Below the pieces are notes generated by a model. That model saw only the letters and a list, made by a program, of their open reading frames with translations. It was not told the origin of the DNA and made no database searches. DNA of 64,000 nucleotides. It comes from Diphasiastrum complanatum (lineage: Eukaryota > Streptophyta > Lycopodiopsida > Lycopodiales > Lycopodiaceae). The stretch covers positions 50,564,195 to 50,628,194 of the forward strand of contig CM055097.1 in the NCBI GenBank assembly GCA_029204225.1. Reading direction: 5' to 3'. This document shows, one piece after another, positions 48,311 through 60,077 of the stretch (position 1 is the stretch's first letter; each line of letters begins with the position of its first letter). The position numbers and the translations under genes are program-made.

Positions 48311-49151
48311 ACCATCCATCTTGAAGATTCTCTTGAATCCATGTGTTGAGGATACTCCTCCTCAAACCTTGACCTCATCACATCTTGATAGTATTCAATA
48401 GATATGATTTGAGATGTATCTTGGGATGCCTTGATCTCGGCCCCTTCCAAGGTTGAATGTTGATCTTCATAAAGTATGACATCTTTACTCTCAATCACTT
48501 TTGAAATAGAGAGTATAAAGGCTTTATAGGCCTCCTTGGTGGATAATCATCCAACCATGATCCATGAGCTTGGATCATCCTTCCTCCTTGTTTCCAGGGG
48601 AATATGTGCAAAGCAAGAACCTTCAAAGACACTAAGGTGATCAACCATAGGCTTCTTGAATAATACTTCATATAATGTACTTCTTCCAAGAGCTCCATCA
48701 CTCCTCAAAGCTTTGATCTTCAATGAGAATTTCATCTCAACATATGCTTTGAATAATAAAAAATAATCATGCACCATAAATCTTGAAGAGAGAAGATATA
48801 AACATGTGCATCCTGTGTGATCATCCTCCTTTGAGAGCTTGGATACATAAGAAACATCAAGAGATTTTGCACTCCCTCTTGGATCCAATTTGTAGATGCC
48901 TTCATATATAGAGCCATGTGCAAGGATCTCATCATCCTTCTTGATCACACCATTGTCAGTATGAAAATTGACATCAAGGTCACCATCATGTAATTGGCCA
49001 ACACTTATAAGACTCTTTGTAAGCTTGGGAACAAAAAGAACCTTGTGAAGAGATAGAAGTTTTGATGATGCAATCTTCAAGGGAATAGTCCCTACTCCTT
49101 CAATTTTGCACTCTTGGACACTTGCAATATATATGGACTTCTTGATTCCTT
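48311..49151 (-). pseudogene. Copia protease-integrase linker with deleted integrase core
   Basis: The frame reads GIKKSIYIASVQECKIEG, IPLKIASSKLLSLHKVLFVP, TKSLISVGQLHDGDLDVNF and YEGIYKLDPRG, the usual segment between protease and integrase. Then FKAYVEMKFSLKIKALRSDG jumps to LYEVLFKKPMVDHLSVFEG, so most of the integrase core is missing. The end (EKLSESKDVILYE-like linker near 48490) is the acidic stretch that precedes RT. Confidence 0.85.
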
Positions 49152-49267
49152 CATAAGGCATAATAGACCCAACGGGGTTGGCTCAACTGGTTAGCTTGGC
49201 ATCCAAAGTTTCTTTGGTCCCAGGTTCGAGCCTCCCCTTGGAAACCAAGAAGCATAAGGCATAATAG
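49152..49267 (+). mobile_element. tRNA-derived SINE (86 bp) with 15-bp target duplication
   Basis: The body is 49167-49252. A perfect direct repeat CATAAGGCATAATAG flanks it (49152-49166 and 49253-49267). The repeat is Copia coding sequence duplicated on insertion. Inside are a consensus pol III A box TGGCTCAACTGG (49179-49190) and B box GGTTCGAGCC (49223-49232), 44 bases start to start, the spacing of a real tRNA. GGGG (49174-49177) and CCCC (49234-49237) could form part of the old acceptor stem. Anticodon and T stems are degenerate and no 3' tail with poly(A) is seen, so it is a SINE-type retroposon, not a tRNA gene. Confidence 0.88.
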
Positions 49268-49371
49268 ATGAGAAGGAATCTTTGGAGCTACACATATGAG
49301 ATGATGCTCCACTATCAATATACCAAGAGTCATCCTTCTTGAAGGTGGAAGAGGAGAAGCTTGATACCATA
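49268..49371 (-). pseudogene. Copia protease fragment
   Basis: The minus frame reads SSFSSSTFKKDDSWYIDSGA then SSHMCSSKDSFSS, the Copia aspartic protease with its DSG active site. It is separated from gag by the inserted LTR piece on the right and from downstream pol by the SINE on the left. Confidence 0.92.
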
Positions 49372-49933
49372 AAATGGAGAGAATCACTCAAAATTGCTTC
49401 CAAAACCAAGATTGGTGTCTCACATTGATTATGGCCAAATGTGGCTCTATATATACAATAAGTGGGAGCTCGTGGTACTGATCATCCCTATGATCCCACA
49501 TGTGTGAAGGTGCTTTGTCATATGATGATTCGTCATGCAAAACTGACACTTGGACAAAACCTTCTATTTTGAGCACTTTTGGTCCATTTTCCTTCTATAT
49601 GGAGATCTACTTGGAAATCTTCTAGAAGTCAAAATTTGCCTACTTCAGCTTATTCCACACATGTGAGCTGTCCTCTACACATGGGATATGACACCTAACC
49701 AAAGAATGTGGCTCATGCAATCAATAGATTGATGTCATGTGTCATATGTCTAGAAAACTAGTTTTTGGCCTTTTTAGCCACTAGAACTTGAATTAAATCA
49801 TATGTACAACCTATATGATTATGTTACATGACAAGTACACTATTTCCACACATGGGAACAGGCTCCACACATGTGTATTTATCTATATACAAGATTTTTG
49901 GCCTCTACCAAGCTTATTTTTGCATTTTTCACA
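49372..49933 (-). repeat. Truncated foreign LTR inserted between gag and protease
   Basis: On the minus strand it begins TGTGAAAAATGCAAAAATAAGC and follows the LTR at 27131-27962 for about 560 bases, stopping after GATTCTCTCCATTT. The remaining about 270 bases of that LTR are absent. Both sides carry diverged versions of one gag-protease stretch (TGTCAAGCTTTTCTTCAATACC on the gag side; TATCAAGCTTCTCCTCTTCC on the protease side). Confidence 0.85.
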
Positions 49934-50910
49934 GAAAGGTATTGAAGAAAAGCTTGACACCGTGAGGAATTCTTCTCCTTCACTTGCAATGAAGTCTTCT
50001 GCTTTCTCATTAGAGAGATTTGCTTGTTTGAGTTGATTTTTCTTTTTGAAGCAATTAGAGGCATAGTGCCCCTTCTTGCCACAAAAGAAACACTTGACTT
50101 TCTTCTTCTTGGTCTTGGAAGTAGAAGGATGAGTTGAGTTATCTCCATCTTTGTCTTTGTCCTTGGCTTTGTCTTTGTTGAAAATTTGAGAAAACTGGTG
50201 CTTGCTCTTCCCTTTATGCTTGTCCTTGACAAAGAGAGCTTTGTCACTCCCAATATGCTCGAGTTTGTTCATCCTTGAGAGTTTGTACTTTGCCTTGCTT
50301 CTTCAGGGATGAGAATTCTTTGAAGAGTCTCCAAATTGGGCAACTCCTCCTTTATGGCAAAGGATTAAACAAGATTATCATAGTCTTCTTTTAAGCCATT
50401 AAGAATGACTTGTACTAGCTCATCTTGAATGATTGTGACACCAACACAAGCAAGCTCCCTATGAAGATCTTTTACTCTTAGAACATAATTTGATGCACTC
50501 TCCTCACTTCTTTGAAAACTTTGAAAAATCTGATTTCTAAGAGTGAGTATTCTAGAAGTGTTCTTAGCTTCATAGATAGACTTAAGTGCATCCCAAGCTT
50601 CTTTAGCAGTGGTGCAAGATCCTATTTCTCTTAGAATCTCATGAGAGACATTCATTTTAATGAAGTGTAGAGCCATTCTAGCTCTCTTCCTATACTTTGG
50701 TATTTCAAGTTTTGCTTGAGGCTCCTCCTCAATACCAAGTACTATGTCCATAACATCCTGGAGTATAAGAATAGACTCCATCCTAACCTTCCATATTGAA
50801 TAATTGGAGGTACTTAGTCTTTCACTTGGTTCTAAAAGATATCCTCCTACAGGTGCCATATTGTGAAGACTTCTTGTTATTAGACAATTATATGTTTGAG
50901 CTTGTTCCAA
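49934..50910 (-). pseudogene. Copia gag with CCHC zinc knuckle
   Basis: Starts MEQAQTYNCLITRSLHNMAP at 50910 and contains YSIWKVRMESIL, HFIKMNVSHEILREIG, TAKEAWDALKSIYEA, NYVLRVKDLHRELACVG and VQVILNGLKEDYDNLV (UBN2-type gag). A stop follows at about 50365, and after a frame change the Lys-rich part leads to CFFCGKKGHYASNC, a CX2CX4HX4C knuckle that binds element RNA. It ends SEGEEFLTVSSFSSIPF where the foreign LTR begins. It is close to the gag at 61051-61900. Confidence 0.93.
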
Positions 50911-51428
50911 ACAGACTAGATGTTGCTACTCTCTTTCACTATAGGAATCTTCAAGGGTGAATCCTATGTAAAAACCTTGCAACTTTATTTGAGATAGATC
51001 TCAAATATTCCACAAAACATGATAATCTAGATTAATCTCTCAAAATGAATTGAGGAGTACAGACAAGTTTTAATTCTACTTTTGGCACGTGTTAGATGCT
51101 ACAAAAGAAAACACTAATAATTCAAAGAAGACTCAAAGTGTTCAATAACTCCAGACTATGTCTTGATCTCCAGGTTCTTGTGTTGATTACTCAAAACAAT
51201 GGACTGTGAATCAAGCTAAATTGGATCAAATCAAAAAGTGTCACTCGGATTTTGGACCTCTCACTACCCTCTTTAAGAGCTTATAACTCTTGATAGACAC
51301 ATCAAATTGATTTGAAATCAATTGCAATGGAAAGTACTCCTTATAAGCTTTCCATCTAGTTGTAACATCAATATCTTTGGACCAATGATGGAGGAAATAA
51401 AGAGGTATGAAAATCTCCGATTTTCAAA
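50911..51428 (-). other. Copia 5' leader, undivided part
   Basis: Untranslated sequence between gag and the duplicated leader. No motif was seen. Confidence 0.5.
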
Positions 51429-51818
51429 CGTGTGGAATTCCAGAATTCCATACAATGTCAATTCTGATATGAAAATCTTGATTCTATCCTCTTTGATCCA
51501 AACACTTTTCAAGAAAAGGTAAAGAAAAGTGATAAACAACTTTTTTGCTTGAGCTGGGCTCACAAATTCTTGCACAAACATAGATAATAGCATGCAAAGC
51601 TTAATTTGGCTCTGATAACATGACGTGCGGAATTCTAGAATTCCGCACAATGTCAATTCTGATCTGAAAATCTTGATTCTATCTTCTTTGATCCAAACAC
51701 TTTTCAAGAAAAGGTAAAGAAAAGTGATAAATAGCTTTTTTGCTTGAGTTGGGCTCACAAATTCTTGCACAAACAGAGATAATAGCATGCAAAGCTTAAT
51801 TTGGCTCTGATACCATGA
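51429..51818 (-). repeat. 195-bp tandem duplication of the Copia leader including the PBS
   Basis: CGTG(T/C)GGAATTC.AGAATTCC starts at 51429 and 51624, and each unit ends in AATTTGGCTCTGATA(A/C)CATGA. The copies differ by few substitutions. The outer copy has the intact PBS and the inner one a one-base variant. The 199-residue minus-strand open frame across it, with an internal repeat, is a by-product. Confidence 0.93.
51803..51815 (-). other. Primer-binding site, initiator-Met tRNA
   Basis: The minus strand reads TGGTATCAGAGCC immediately after the LTR end GTTTATCA. A degenerate copy (TGTTATCAGAGCC) is at 51608-51620 in the duplicated leader. Confidence 0.93.
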
Positions 51819-52558
51819 TAAACTTCCAACAAGCTCACACGTGTGAGGAATGATCCTCAAGTGTGAATGATCTTGTTTAGCTTTGTGTTTAGGACATAAA
51901 TTGATTCTAGATTGCATGTCAAGATCTAGTACAAGAATTTATGGCCAAATCACAATCTAGCATGTTAAGAATCAAAGAATGATTGCTTTGAAAAACAAAA
52001 GAGAAAAAGTACAAGAATTTAATGCATTAGCATAGACCTCTACTCGAGTTAGAGAGAGAAAAGGAGAGCAAAATTCAAGTAAACAATAGTATAGATCCAA
52101 ATTGACATGGAATAGCTTCAAAGCTTGGTTCTTCATCAAAAGTTTCTCTCAGCAACTCCATTTTGTTGAGGAGTATATGAACAAGAAAACTCTCTTTGAA
52201 TACCCTCTTACATGCATGCGTTTCTACCTACTTCTACCAAGTGTCAAAATTTCAACTAGAATTGTACAAATTATCATGCATGTGTCCAATTCACTTTGTG
52301 CATGCCTTGCATGTCACTATGGAACACTTACAACCCTTGCATGTGATGTGCCACGAGTTTCTACATGCCTATTATTGACATTTCTATGTCTGCATTCTAT
52401 ATGCAAGTTGTATATGACAAACTAGACTTCAAGAAACCATGTAGCGCGAGTTTCTTCTAGACCAACTTTGGCATTTACAATATGAAACATCACATACACA
52501 TAGAAAAAACTTTGCTAAAAGCCTAAAGTCAAGATAGATGATTTATCATTTTTCAACA
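51816..52558 (-). repeat. Inferred 5' LTR of the Copia (743 bp)
   Basis: The inner edge is fixed by the PBS (LTR end ...GTTTATCA). The outer edge is inferred from TGTTGAAAAATG (minus, ending at 52558). Near the inner edge lies a perfect palindrome CTCACACGTGTGAG (51834-51847). No matching 3' LTR is in the window. Confidence 0.6.
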
Positions 52559-54480
52559 CCACCCCCTCCAACTTCATCTCATCAGCTTGCTAAGGGTGAA
52601 ACACTATTATTAGATGACGCATTCAGGCAAACGGAGTACGTGCCATCACCTGATCATGCTGATCCTGCTGCACCAGAAGGCATGGTAGCACTAGAGACAT
52701 TGATCGAAAATGACGACGACAGTGTGCAAGTCATCCGGGTGACATCTCACCAAGACCTAGCAAGTAGCACCATACTAACCGGGCCCACAGACATCACATC
52801 AGCCTACCAAATTTTGGAAACTTTTGTCCAAGATGCGGTAGCAGCCAAGAGGTAGCGGCCAAGAGGTAGCGGCCAAGACTATACTGGATGGCAGGGTATT
52901 GGAACTAGCTACCAATAACATGCAGCTACGAGCGAAAATCACACAACTTCTACTGAACCTATAGATAGCTCAACAATATGAGCTCACAGAGAAAAATGAG
53001 GTGTTGAAGTTGAAAAAACACGAGGAAATCTTCAAAGGTACATCAAGGACCTCTCCAAATCCACAACGGACGCCCAACTAAAGGTCCAAGAGATTCAGCA
53101 CCAAGCTGCACAAAGCCTAGCTCCATTCCAAGCACAATTTTTAGTGCTCAAAATAGAAAACACACGCTTGGGAGCGGAGGTGATGGCCCTACAAGAAGAA
53201 AAGATAGCCTGGTTAGCTCAACCGACATCTACCAATAGACCTCTCAACCAAGCCGAGATAGATCTACTCAGGCCGCAGGTGAAGGTCTACCGTCAAACTT
53301 TTGACACCAAGCTGAATTTGACACTTATCGACGGAGCACAATCCAAGAACTAGCACATTCAAAGAGTTCCCTAAAGGCATGCTAGAGGCACATGGAGCAG
53401 CAACTCCAACCAACCTTGATGGTAATTTTAACGCCACCTACACTAGAAGCTGCAATGGCTAGTTCCATCCAAGATAAAGGCAAGCAAGTAGTGGGGTTGG
53501 ACGTTTAGTATCAAGCATCAGATGCGGCAGAGGCCAGTGGAGAAGACCAGGGGCAGGATACCAACCAAGCCATCGATCAAAGCCAAAGCCAAGGATAGTG
53601 TCAAGCCTCCACATCCCAAGGTTCTAGATCCATCTCTGCCAACCGAGCCCCCATTTTAAGGCCTTGGGCGTCGACCAAGGTCCGTAGATGATTGAATCAA
53701 CGAATTTTTAGTGAAAAATTCCTATGAGTCCTCATGCGATGGCTGGCAGGTGTTGTTTTCAGCGCAAACAATCAAGGGTAACAAGTTAAAGTGCCTTTCC
53801 GCACTACAACCACAACCAGAGTGGCGCCAACAGTTATTTAAGCAAGACCCTGCGGCCATCAAGGCATATGTCATGAGTCTGCAACAATTAAGGGTGAACC
53901 CACACTTCTTTCCCTACACATAATGATCTAAATGGGCGGAGTGTGGCACCTCTGGACCACATCACGCTCAACAATATGAATTGGCCAAAAATAACTTCAA
54001 AGTATGGGTGGAAAACAGATGTAGATGCCAAGAGGGCTCTCACCTAGTTTTCTAAAAAATATATCCATTGTCCTAACCCCACAGTCCGCGCGGCCACCAC
54101 ATTCGCCTGGGACTTGAAATATTTAATTTGATGGGAGTTGAGACAAAATGGAATGAGTTTTTAGCTCCCATATTTTTTGATCCTAATATCGTCCTGATTT
54201 TGAAAAAAGTTGAAGACCAACTATCAGTGGCGTGAGTGTACTATAGAGCGGCACTACTTGGCGATCCATGGACTCGTAGATTCCAAACTTGGATCGACCA
54301 ATTTCGGCTAACCGGAGTCCACAAGTCATTCTACACTCCTAAGGACACGAAAAGTACAAAAAGATTGGCATTTATGGAAGAAGTCACCGGCTACCTGATC
54401 CAACAACGACAAGCGAAATGCGGGCTATACTAAAAGCCATAGTACCGAGGGACCAACATTACTTTAGGTCGAAGGCCATG
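52559..54480 (+). pseudogene. Unrecognised degenerate coding region
   Basis: Several plus-strand frames in series look coding-like but broken. 52538-52855 is acidic, with SSTILTGPTDITSAYQILE. A charged coiled-coil-like stretch follows (about 52860-53353: MLKIENTRLGAEVMALQEEK). 53711-53923 has ALQPQPEWRQQLFKQDP. 54236-54433 has GDPWTRRFQTWIDQFRLTG and KRLAFMEEVTGYLIQQRQ. Base composition is more balanced than the surroundings. I do not recognise a family; an additional ORF of a Gypsy-type element or a captured gene are options. A palindromic CCTTGGGCGTCGACCAAGG lies at 53662-53680. Confidence 0.4.
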
Positions 54481-55690
<1,210 letters not shown>

Positions 55691-55695
55691 ACTAT

Positions 55696-56150
55696 TCATT
55701 TATACATTTGACTATTCCAGGAAATGGGTCCTCCTGCAAGAAAGCATAGGTAACCAGAGCTAGATTTCTTGGTATCCATGTCTCCAGCCCAATATGAGTC
55801 GAAATAGGCTTTCAAGATTAAAGAATCCTCTGAATTTTCTATCATAACACAAAGCATAGTGCTTTGTGGCTTTATGTAGCTCAATGCTCTTTGTAGAGCT
55901 TTCCAATGTGGTAGGCCTGGATTCGACATGTATTGTGATAGTGTGCTAACTATGCATGCAAGGTCAAGTCATGTGCAGATTATGGCAATGATCGACTAGT
56001 AGGGTTATTTGCTCTTTTATTTTCTGATCTTCTTCAATCTTTGGGCACATGTCCTTTTCGATAGTTTGAATTATGGATCCATGGGTGAGTCTATCGACTT
56101 GCAGTCTTCTATGCCATACCTGTGCATACCTATGAAGCACATTGATTAGG
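55696..56150 (-). pseudogene. Copia RT-end / RNase H remnant
   Basis: The minus strand reads MSNPGLPHWKALQRALSYIK, then FDSYWAGDMDTKKSSSGYLC and FLAGGPISWNSQ, the Copia RT thumb to the first part of RNase H. Upstream (56150-55964) is ILINVLHRYAQVWHRRLQVD and KDMCPKIEEDQKIKEQ. It is joined at 56151 to a repeat of the next element. Confidence 0.8.
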
Positions 56151-56612
56151 ATCCATTGTAGGCTTTGTAGGCCCAAAAGGAGCTATTAGCCTTAAGAACA
56201 AGGCGGTTCCCTCTTTAGGCCCTCCAAAGTAATTACTAAGGATAATAGGCCAACAAGGGCCCAATGTAGTTCATATAATACTTAACAAGGGCTAACTATC
56301 TCTCAAGATAGTTAAGTTAAGTTAAGTAAGAGCACTGTCTATAACTAGGCAAGAGACATCATTTTCTGAATCTTTTGGCTCATTTGCAAGTGAGAGCTTC
56401 TTGCTTCCTCCTTGTGAATATGAGCTATGGGATTTCCATTGTTAGGTCTCATGTGCCTATCTACATGAATCCATGTTCCATTTCCATTGATTGTACTCTT
56501 TCTTTCATTTCTATTGAGATTCTATGGAGATCCTTGTGTTTCTAGCTTTTTATGGATATGCTATCTTGAATGCTTTGTACTTTTCTTGCTCTTAGCTTTA
56601 CTTCCATTGTAA
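56151..56612 (+). repeat. Left LTR-like repeat, 5'-truncated
   Basis: Starts ATCCATTGTAGGCTTTG and ends TTCCATTGTAA. It shares long identical blocks with 60123-60586, including the hairpin-like CTATCTCTCAAGATAG and the GTTAAGTTAAGTTAAG run. Confidence 0.88.
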
Positions 56613-57627
56613 TAGATTTGATGAGTTTATTGTGTTTGTAGCTTTCTTCTTGCAAATTTTTAACTTTAAAATTTTCAATTTTATTCAGACAAACTTTTAG
56701 CATTTAGTTCTGTTTTTCATTATTAATTTGATTCAATAGCTTTGTAGAGCTTTTTCAGCTTTTATTTGCACCAATTTTTAAGCCATTTGGATAAGAGATG
56801 CAAACGTTATTGCACTTTTCCCAAAAGCTGTCAAAATAGGTTACTAGAACTTTGCTTTCACTTGATTTGAATTTTTCAGGTTTGATTTGAGTTTTAATTT
56901 CAAGTTTTTTTCCATAGGATTTTAAAGCATTGTCTTAGCTTTGATCGGATCGATATGGCAAGTCATTTGGATTTATGACAATTCTTGATTCCTAGCTCTA
57001 GTTTTGTTAGTTTTTCTTTCTTCAAAGTTTTTAGCCTAGTTATGTGATTCATCCGACCTATCAAATCATCTCCAATCATTGATTTAATACTATATCTTGA
57101 TAAAGCTTATTGTTATCTTTTCAGAGGTACTGAGTTTGTTTGATTTGGATCAATATTGAGAAAGTTATGATCAAATTAGTGGAGATGGGTCAGAATTGCC
57201 AGAATTTTGAAAAGAATTTGTGGATTTTTTCCAAGTGAGAGAGAAGCACTTCAATCTTTCAGCTTTGAAGTTTTGATTCTGTTGTAATTTTTTTTCAAGT
57301 TCTTCATTTTGAAGCTCAATGTTTTTAAGAAAAATAACCCTAACCTTCATGTGACCTAAACCTAACCTAGTCCAACCTAACTCTAATGCTCCCTCTCTCT
57401 CTCCACACTTGAAAAAACTAAGCTACCTTCCCAACCCTAAACTAGACACGACCTAAACCTCACCTAGCCTACCCTAACCCTAACCCTATCACTCGGCTCC
57501 TTCACGCCAATTTTGTATCTTATTTGCTCAAAATGATGCCTCTACCCTTCTTGCATCTTTCTAAACATCAAATACACTTTTGAATTACGTCCTTGTTTGA
57601 GGATGATGATACAAGAAGCGGGATGCC
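56613..57627 (+). other. T-rich leader of the non-autonomous element
   Basis: Non-coding and T-rich, with a C-rich, CCTAAC-rich part at 57340-57490. No PBS of the TGG type is seen beside the left repeat. Confidence 0.45.
57472..57487. repeat. Short telomere-like CCCTAA run
   Basis: CCCTAACCCTAACCCT lies within an about 130-bp zone of CCTAAC/CCTAAAC-like words (57340-57490). It is too short and irregular to be a telomere; it is more a degenerate simple repeat or interstitial telomeric-like sequence. Confidence 0.5.
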
Positions 57628-59789
57628 GTGGCTGGGGGCCAAAGACAGATCCGCAACCTCATTGACTGCTATTACAATTCATATGAACTGGTGAATTTGA
57701 TGATAGTTGCAGATCCAGATGTAATTCCTACTGTTCGCAGATTTCTGATTCGGGCAATTGTCTCCCACTTCCTCAGAACTTTTCACGCCTCCCATGAAAT
57801 AAACTTGGCTGCAATACCTCGATAGAAGCTTAGTATCTACAATAACAGTTCAATTTGCTTTTCAATTTTTTTTAAGACTCGTTTCCTTGAGTCAGATTTT
57901 ACGTGTTTTTATTAGGATGAGCTATATTCACGACAATCAAAACAACATCGCAATTCACAAGGTGATGAGCACGCATTGTGGTTCATGAGTCCTACGTGCG
58001 AGCTTGAACAATCGTCATCTCCTGTGCAACATTGCATACAGAATAGCGCAATCCATAATGCCACTCCTCATACCCATTGTGGTTCATCATTACTATTGTT
58101 CAATGGACAATTGAGTCCTACTGAAGAAATGATGGAAGAACCGCAGGTTTCGAACCAACAAGGGAACATATTAAGTAAACTACAGGCCACACAAGATCTG
58201 ATAGTTGGAATGTTACAAAAAATGAAACAAGATCTATAAGCTGACAAGGTGAAATGGGAAAGATTGTTTGCTAGCCTATCTGGTGGACAAGACAAAATTG
58301 TGAAAGCTGATCAAAGAGGTAATGAGCCACGTACATCATTCCAACTATCATCTCTATCACAAAATGTAGCATCTTCTCAAGATGTCCGGAGAATTGAAAT
58401 GGACAAGGGAAAACAGGTATTACAGAGTCATACTGGATATCCGGTTGGACTTGGAAATAACTACAAAAACTTTGGAACAACGAGCACAACACTCTATAGC
58501 AGTCAGAGGTGTGCCAACGAATGTTCATCAAAATGTCCAACAAAGAAGTGAAGCTTTAAGGATCCAACATCTTGAGGATGATGAACAATCTGATAGTGAA
58601 AGTCGGGACTCAAATCAAAGAGAGCACATTGATATTGATTCCGAAGGAACAATCAACATTGGGAACTTGCTACAATCATGCCTTAGGAATCAAAATGGTA
58701 GTGATCAAGTGGAAATGTCTGGTGTGGAAGGTCCAACGTAGGAAACAAATTCAAGTGAATCTGATGATTCTTCATCAAGATCATCAGAGGATGAACCGGA
58801 AGCGCAATTTGATGAGGGAAAGCAGTTACCAATGATGGAAAAGCCTATTCAACAGATGGATCAGCCAACTTCATCAACAACTCTTGATTCCCCATTGAAT
58901 TCATGGAAAATGGACAATCAACATTTATGCAGTGCTATAAAATGTACACAAGATCAACAACATAAATGTAATTTCCAATTTGAATCGACCCAGAAAATTT
59001 CAATTGCAAATACAATGTCAATGCAAGGATATCGAAAATCAGCTGAGCACAACAAACATGATGCAGAGGATTATGAGGACAATATTTTTGTTTTCAATAT
59101 TGATTTTCAATCGAGCAGTACAAAGGCCAGTTCAGACAATGAAGTTGTCAATGAGGCAAATCACTCAAGGACCCCATCTTCCTTGAGATCACAAGAATCG
59201 TTGCAACCAGAAAACTTGTCTGAAACATCTTGTGAAATGGGATTAACAAACAAGGATACAACTGAGTCCATATGAATGTTTCACATTCAGTATAGAGTGC
59301 ACAATGAAATGTGATGAAACTTGTATTATACAAGCTGGAAATTGTCCTAGCTATGAGATGGGACAAACAATCAAAGATCAATTATATCACAGTTTCCAGT
59401 TTGTGGCTCAAAATATTTGAGATATCAATATTTTTGAACATGATGATCTAATCTACGAAAGATTTTTTATAGAGACTTTGAGTGAAAGGAATATCATTAC
59501 TCTTTGCAAGTATCTCATTCACACAATATTCTTGGAAATGAATGTCCCTTCAGAATATCATTTATCATTTTCAGAAATGATCAATCAAAGCATATTAGTC
59601 CCTAAGTTGGGAATTAATTATGCCAATAATTTCTTCATGCAGGATCTTCACAGTTCAGATGCAAGGCTTATGGTTATCATTGAAGCATTGGGATTGAACA
59701 ACAAAGTGACTACCCAACAACATGACAAAATCTTTAGACCAGCACAGCCAGATGCAATGCTAAAATATGATCCTAAAGGAATTGGATAG
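57628..59789 (+). pseudogene. Unrecognised broken ORF inside the LTR-flanked element
   Basis: Series of plus-strand frames. 57628-57823 has RQIRNLIDCYYNSYELVNLM and FLIRAIVSHFLRTFHASHEI. 57976-58551, same frame with a stop at 58237, has NILSKLQATQDLIVGMLQKM. After a +1 shift near 58400, an acidic Ser-rich stretch (SESRDSNQREHIDIDSEG, ESDDSSSRSSEDEPEAQFDEG) continues to 59275 with a stop at 58739. After another shift 59478-59789 reads ITLCKYLIHTIFLEMNVPSE and SDARLMVIIEALGLNNK. I recognise no domain. The reading-frame continuity over 2 kb with few breaks suggests a real former gene, either element-specific or captured. Confidence 0.5.
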
Positions 59790-60068
59790 ATCATCCAATT
59801 TATTACGATGTCGAAGAAGCAGACAGACGAGAATATTGTGAATTGATTGTCAAAAAGCAATATGGTGTTTCATCCATCTCTTCTTCGGCCATCTTTTTTT
59901 TTTCATGGGAACAAGGATTATAGTCTGAAGCTAGCAAAATGGATTCAATTCGACAGCTTTGGATCTGTAACGAGGCAATAGATTATTTTTTTTGGTCATG
60001 ACTACTTAACCAGGGTGATCAAGCTGATCAGACAAGAGTCTTTATTTTTGAGGATAAAAAATGTTTAA

Positions 60069-60077
60069 GTAGGGGAG
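60069..60077 (+). other. Probable polypurine tract
   Basis: GTAGGGGAG directly precedes TGTCATGTAC, the likely start of the right LTR. Confidence 0.6.

Larger units (their letters stand above)
48311..52558 (-). mobile_element. 5' half of a minus-strand Copia element, broken by other insertions
   Basis: It runs from an inferred 5' LTR (51816-52558) through PBS, a duplicated leader, gag, protease and GAG-pre-integrase to the linker after integrase, where it meets the Gypsy LTR at 48310. RT and RNase H are absent. It contains an 86-bp SINE and a truncated foreign LTR. The 5' LTR start (TGTTGAAAAATG) differs from that of the Copia-like piece on the other side of the Gypsy element (TGTGAAAAATTGGC), so those two pieces are probably not halves of one element. 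Confidence 0.85.

Noticed and set aside
48130-48498. Single 122-residue ORF
   Set aside because: It crosses the Gypsy LTR/Copia junction at 48310, so it is a chance fusion of two elements; only the part right of 48310 is Copia.
49172-49244. Functional tRNA gene
   Set aside because: A and B boxes are good, but anticodon and T stems do not form properly, and the 15-bp target duplication shows a retroposon.
51318-51917. 199-residue minus-strand protein with internal repeat
   Set aside because: The frame only runs across the duplicated leader, PBS and LTR edge of a Copia; the repeat reflects the DNA duplication.
57472-57487. Telomere or interstitial telomere
   Set aside because: Fewer than three perfect units within irregular C-rich sequence; not array-like.
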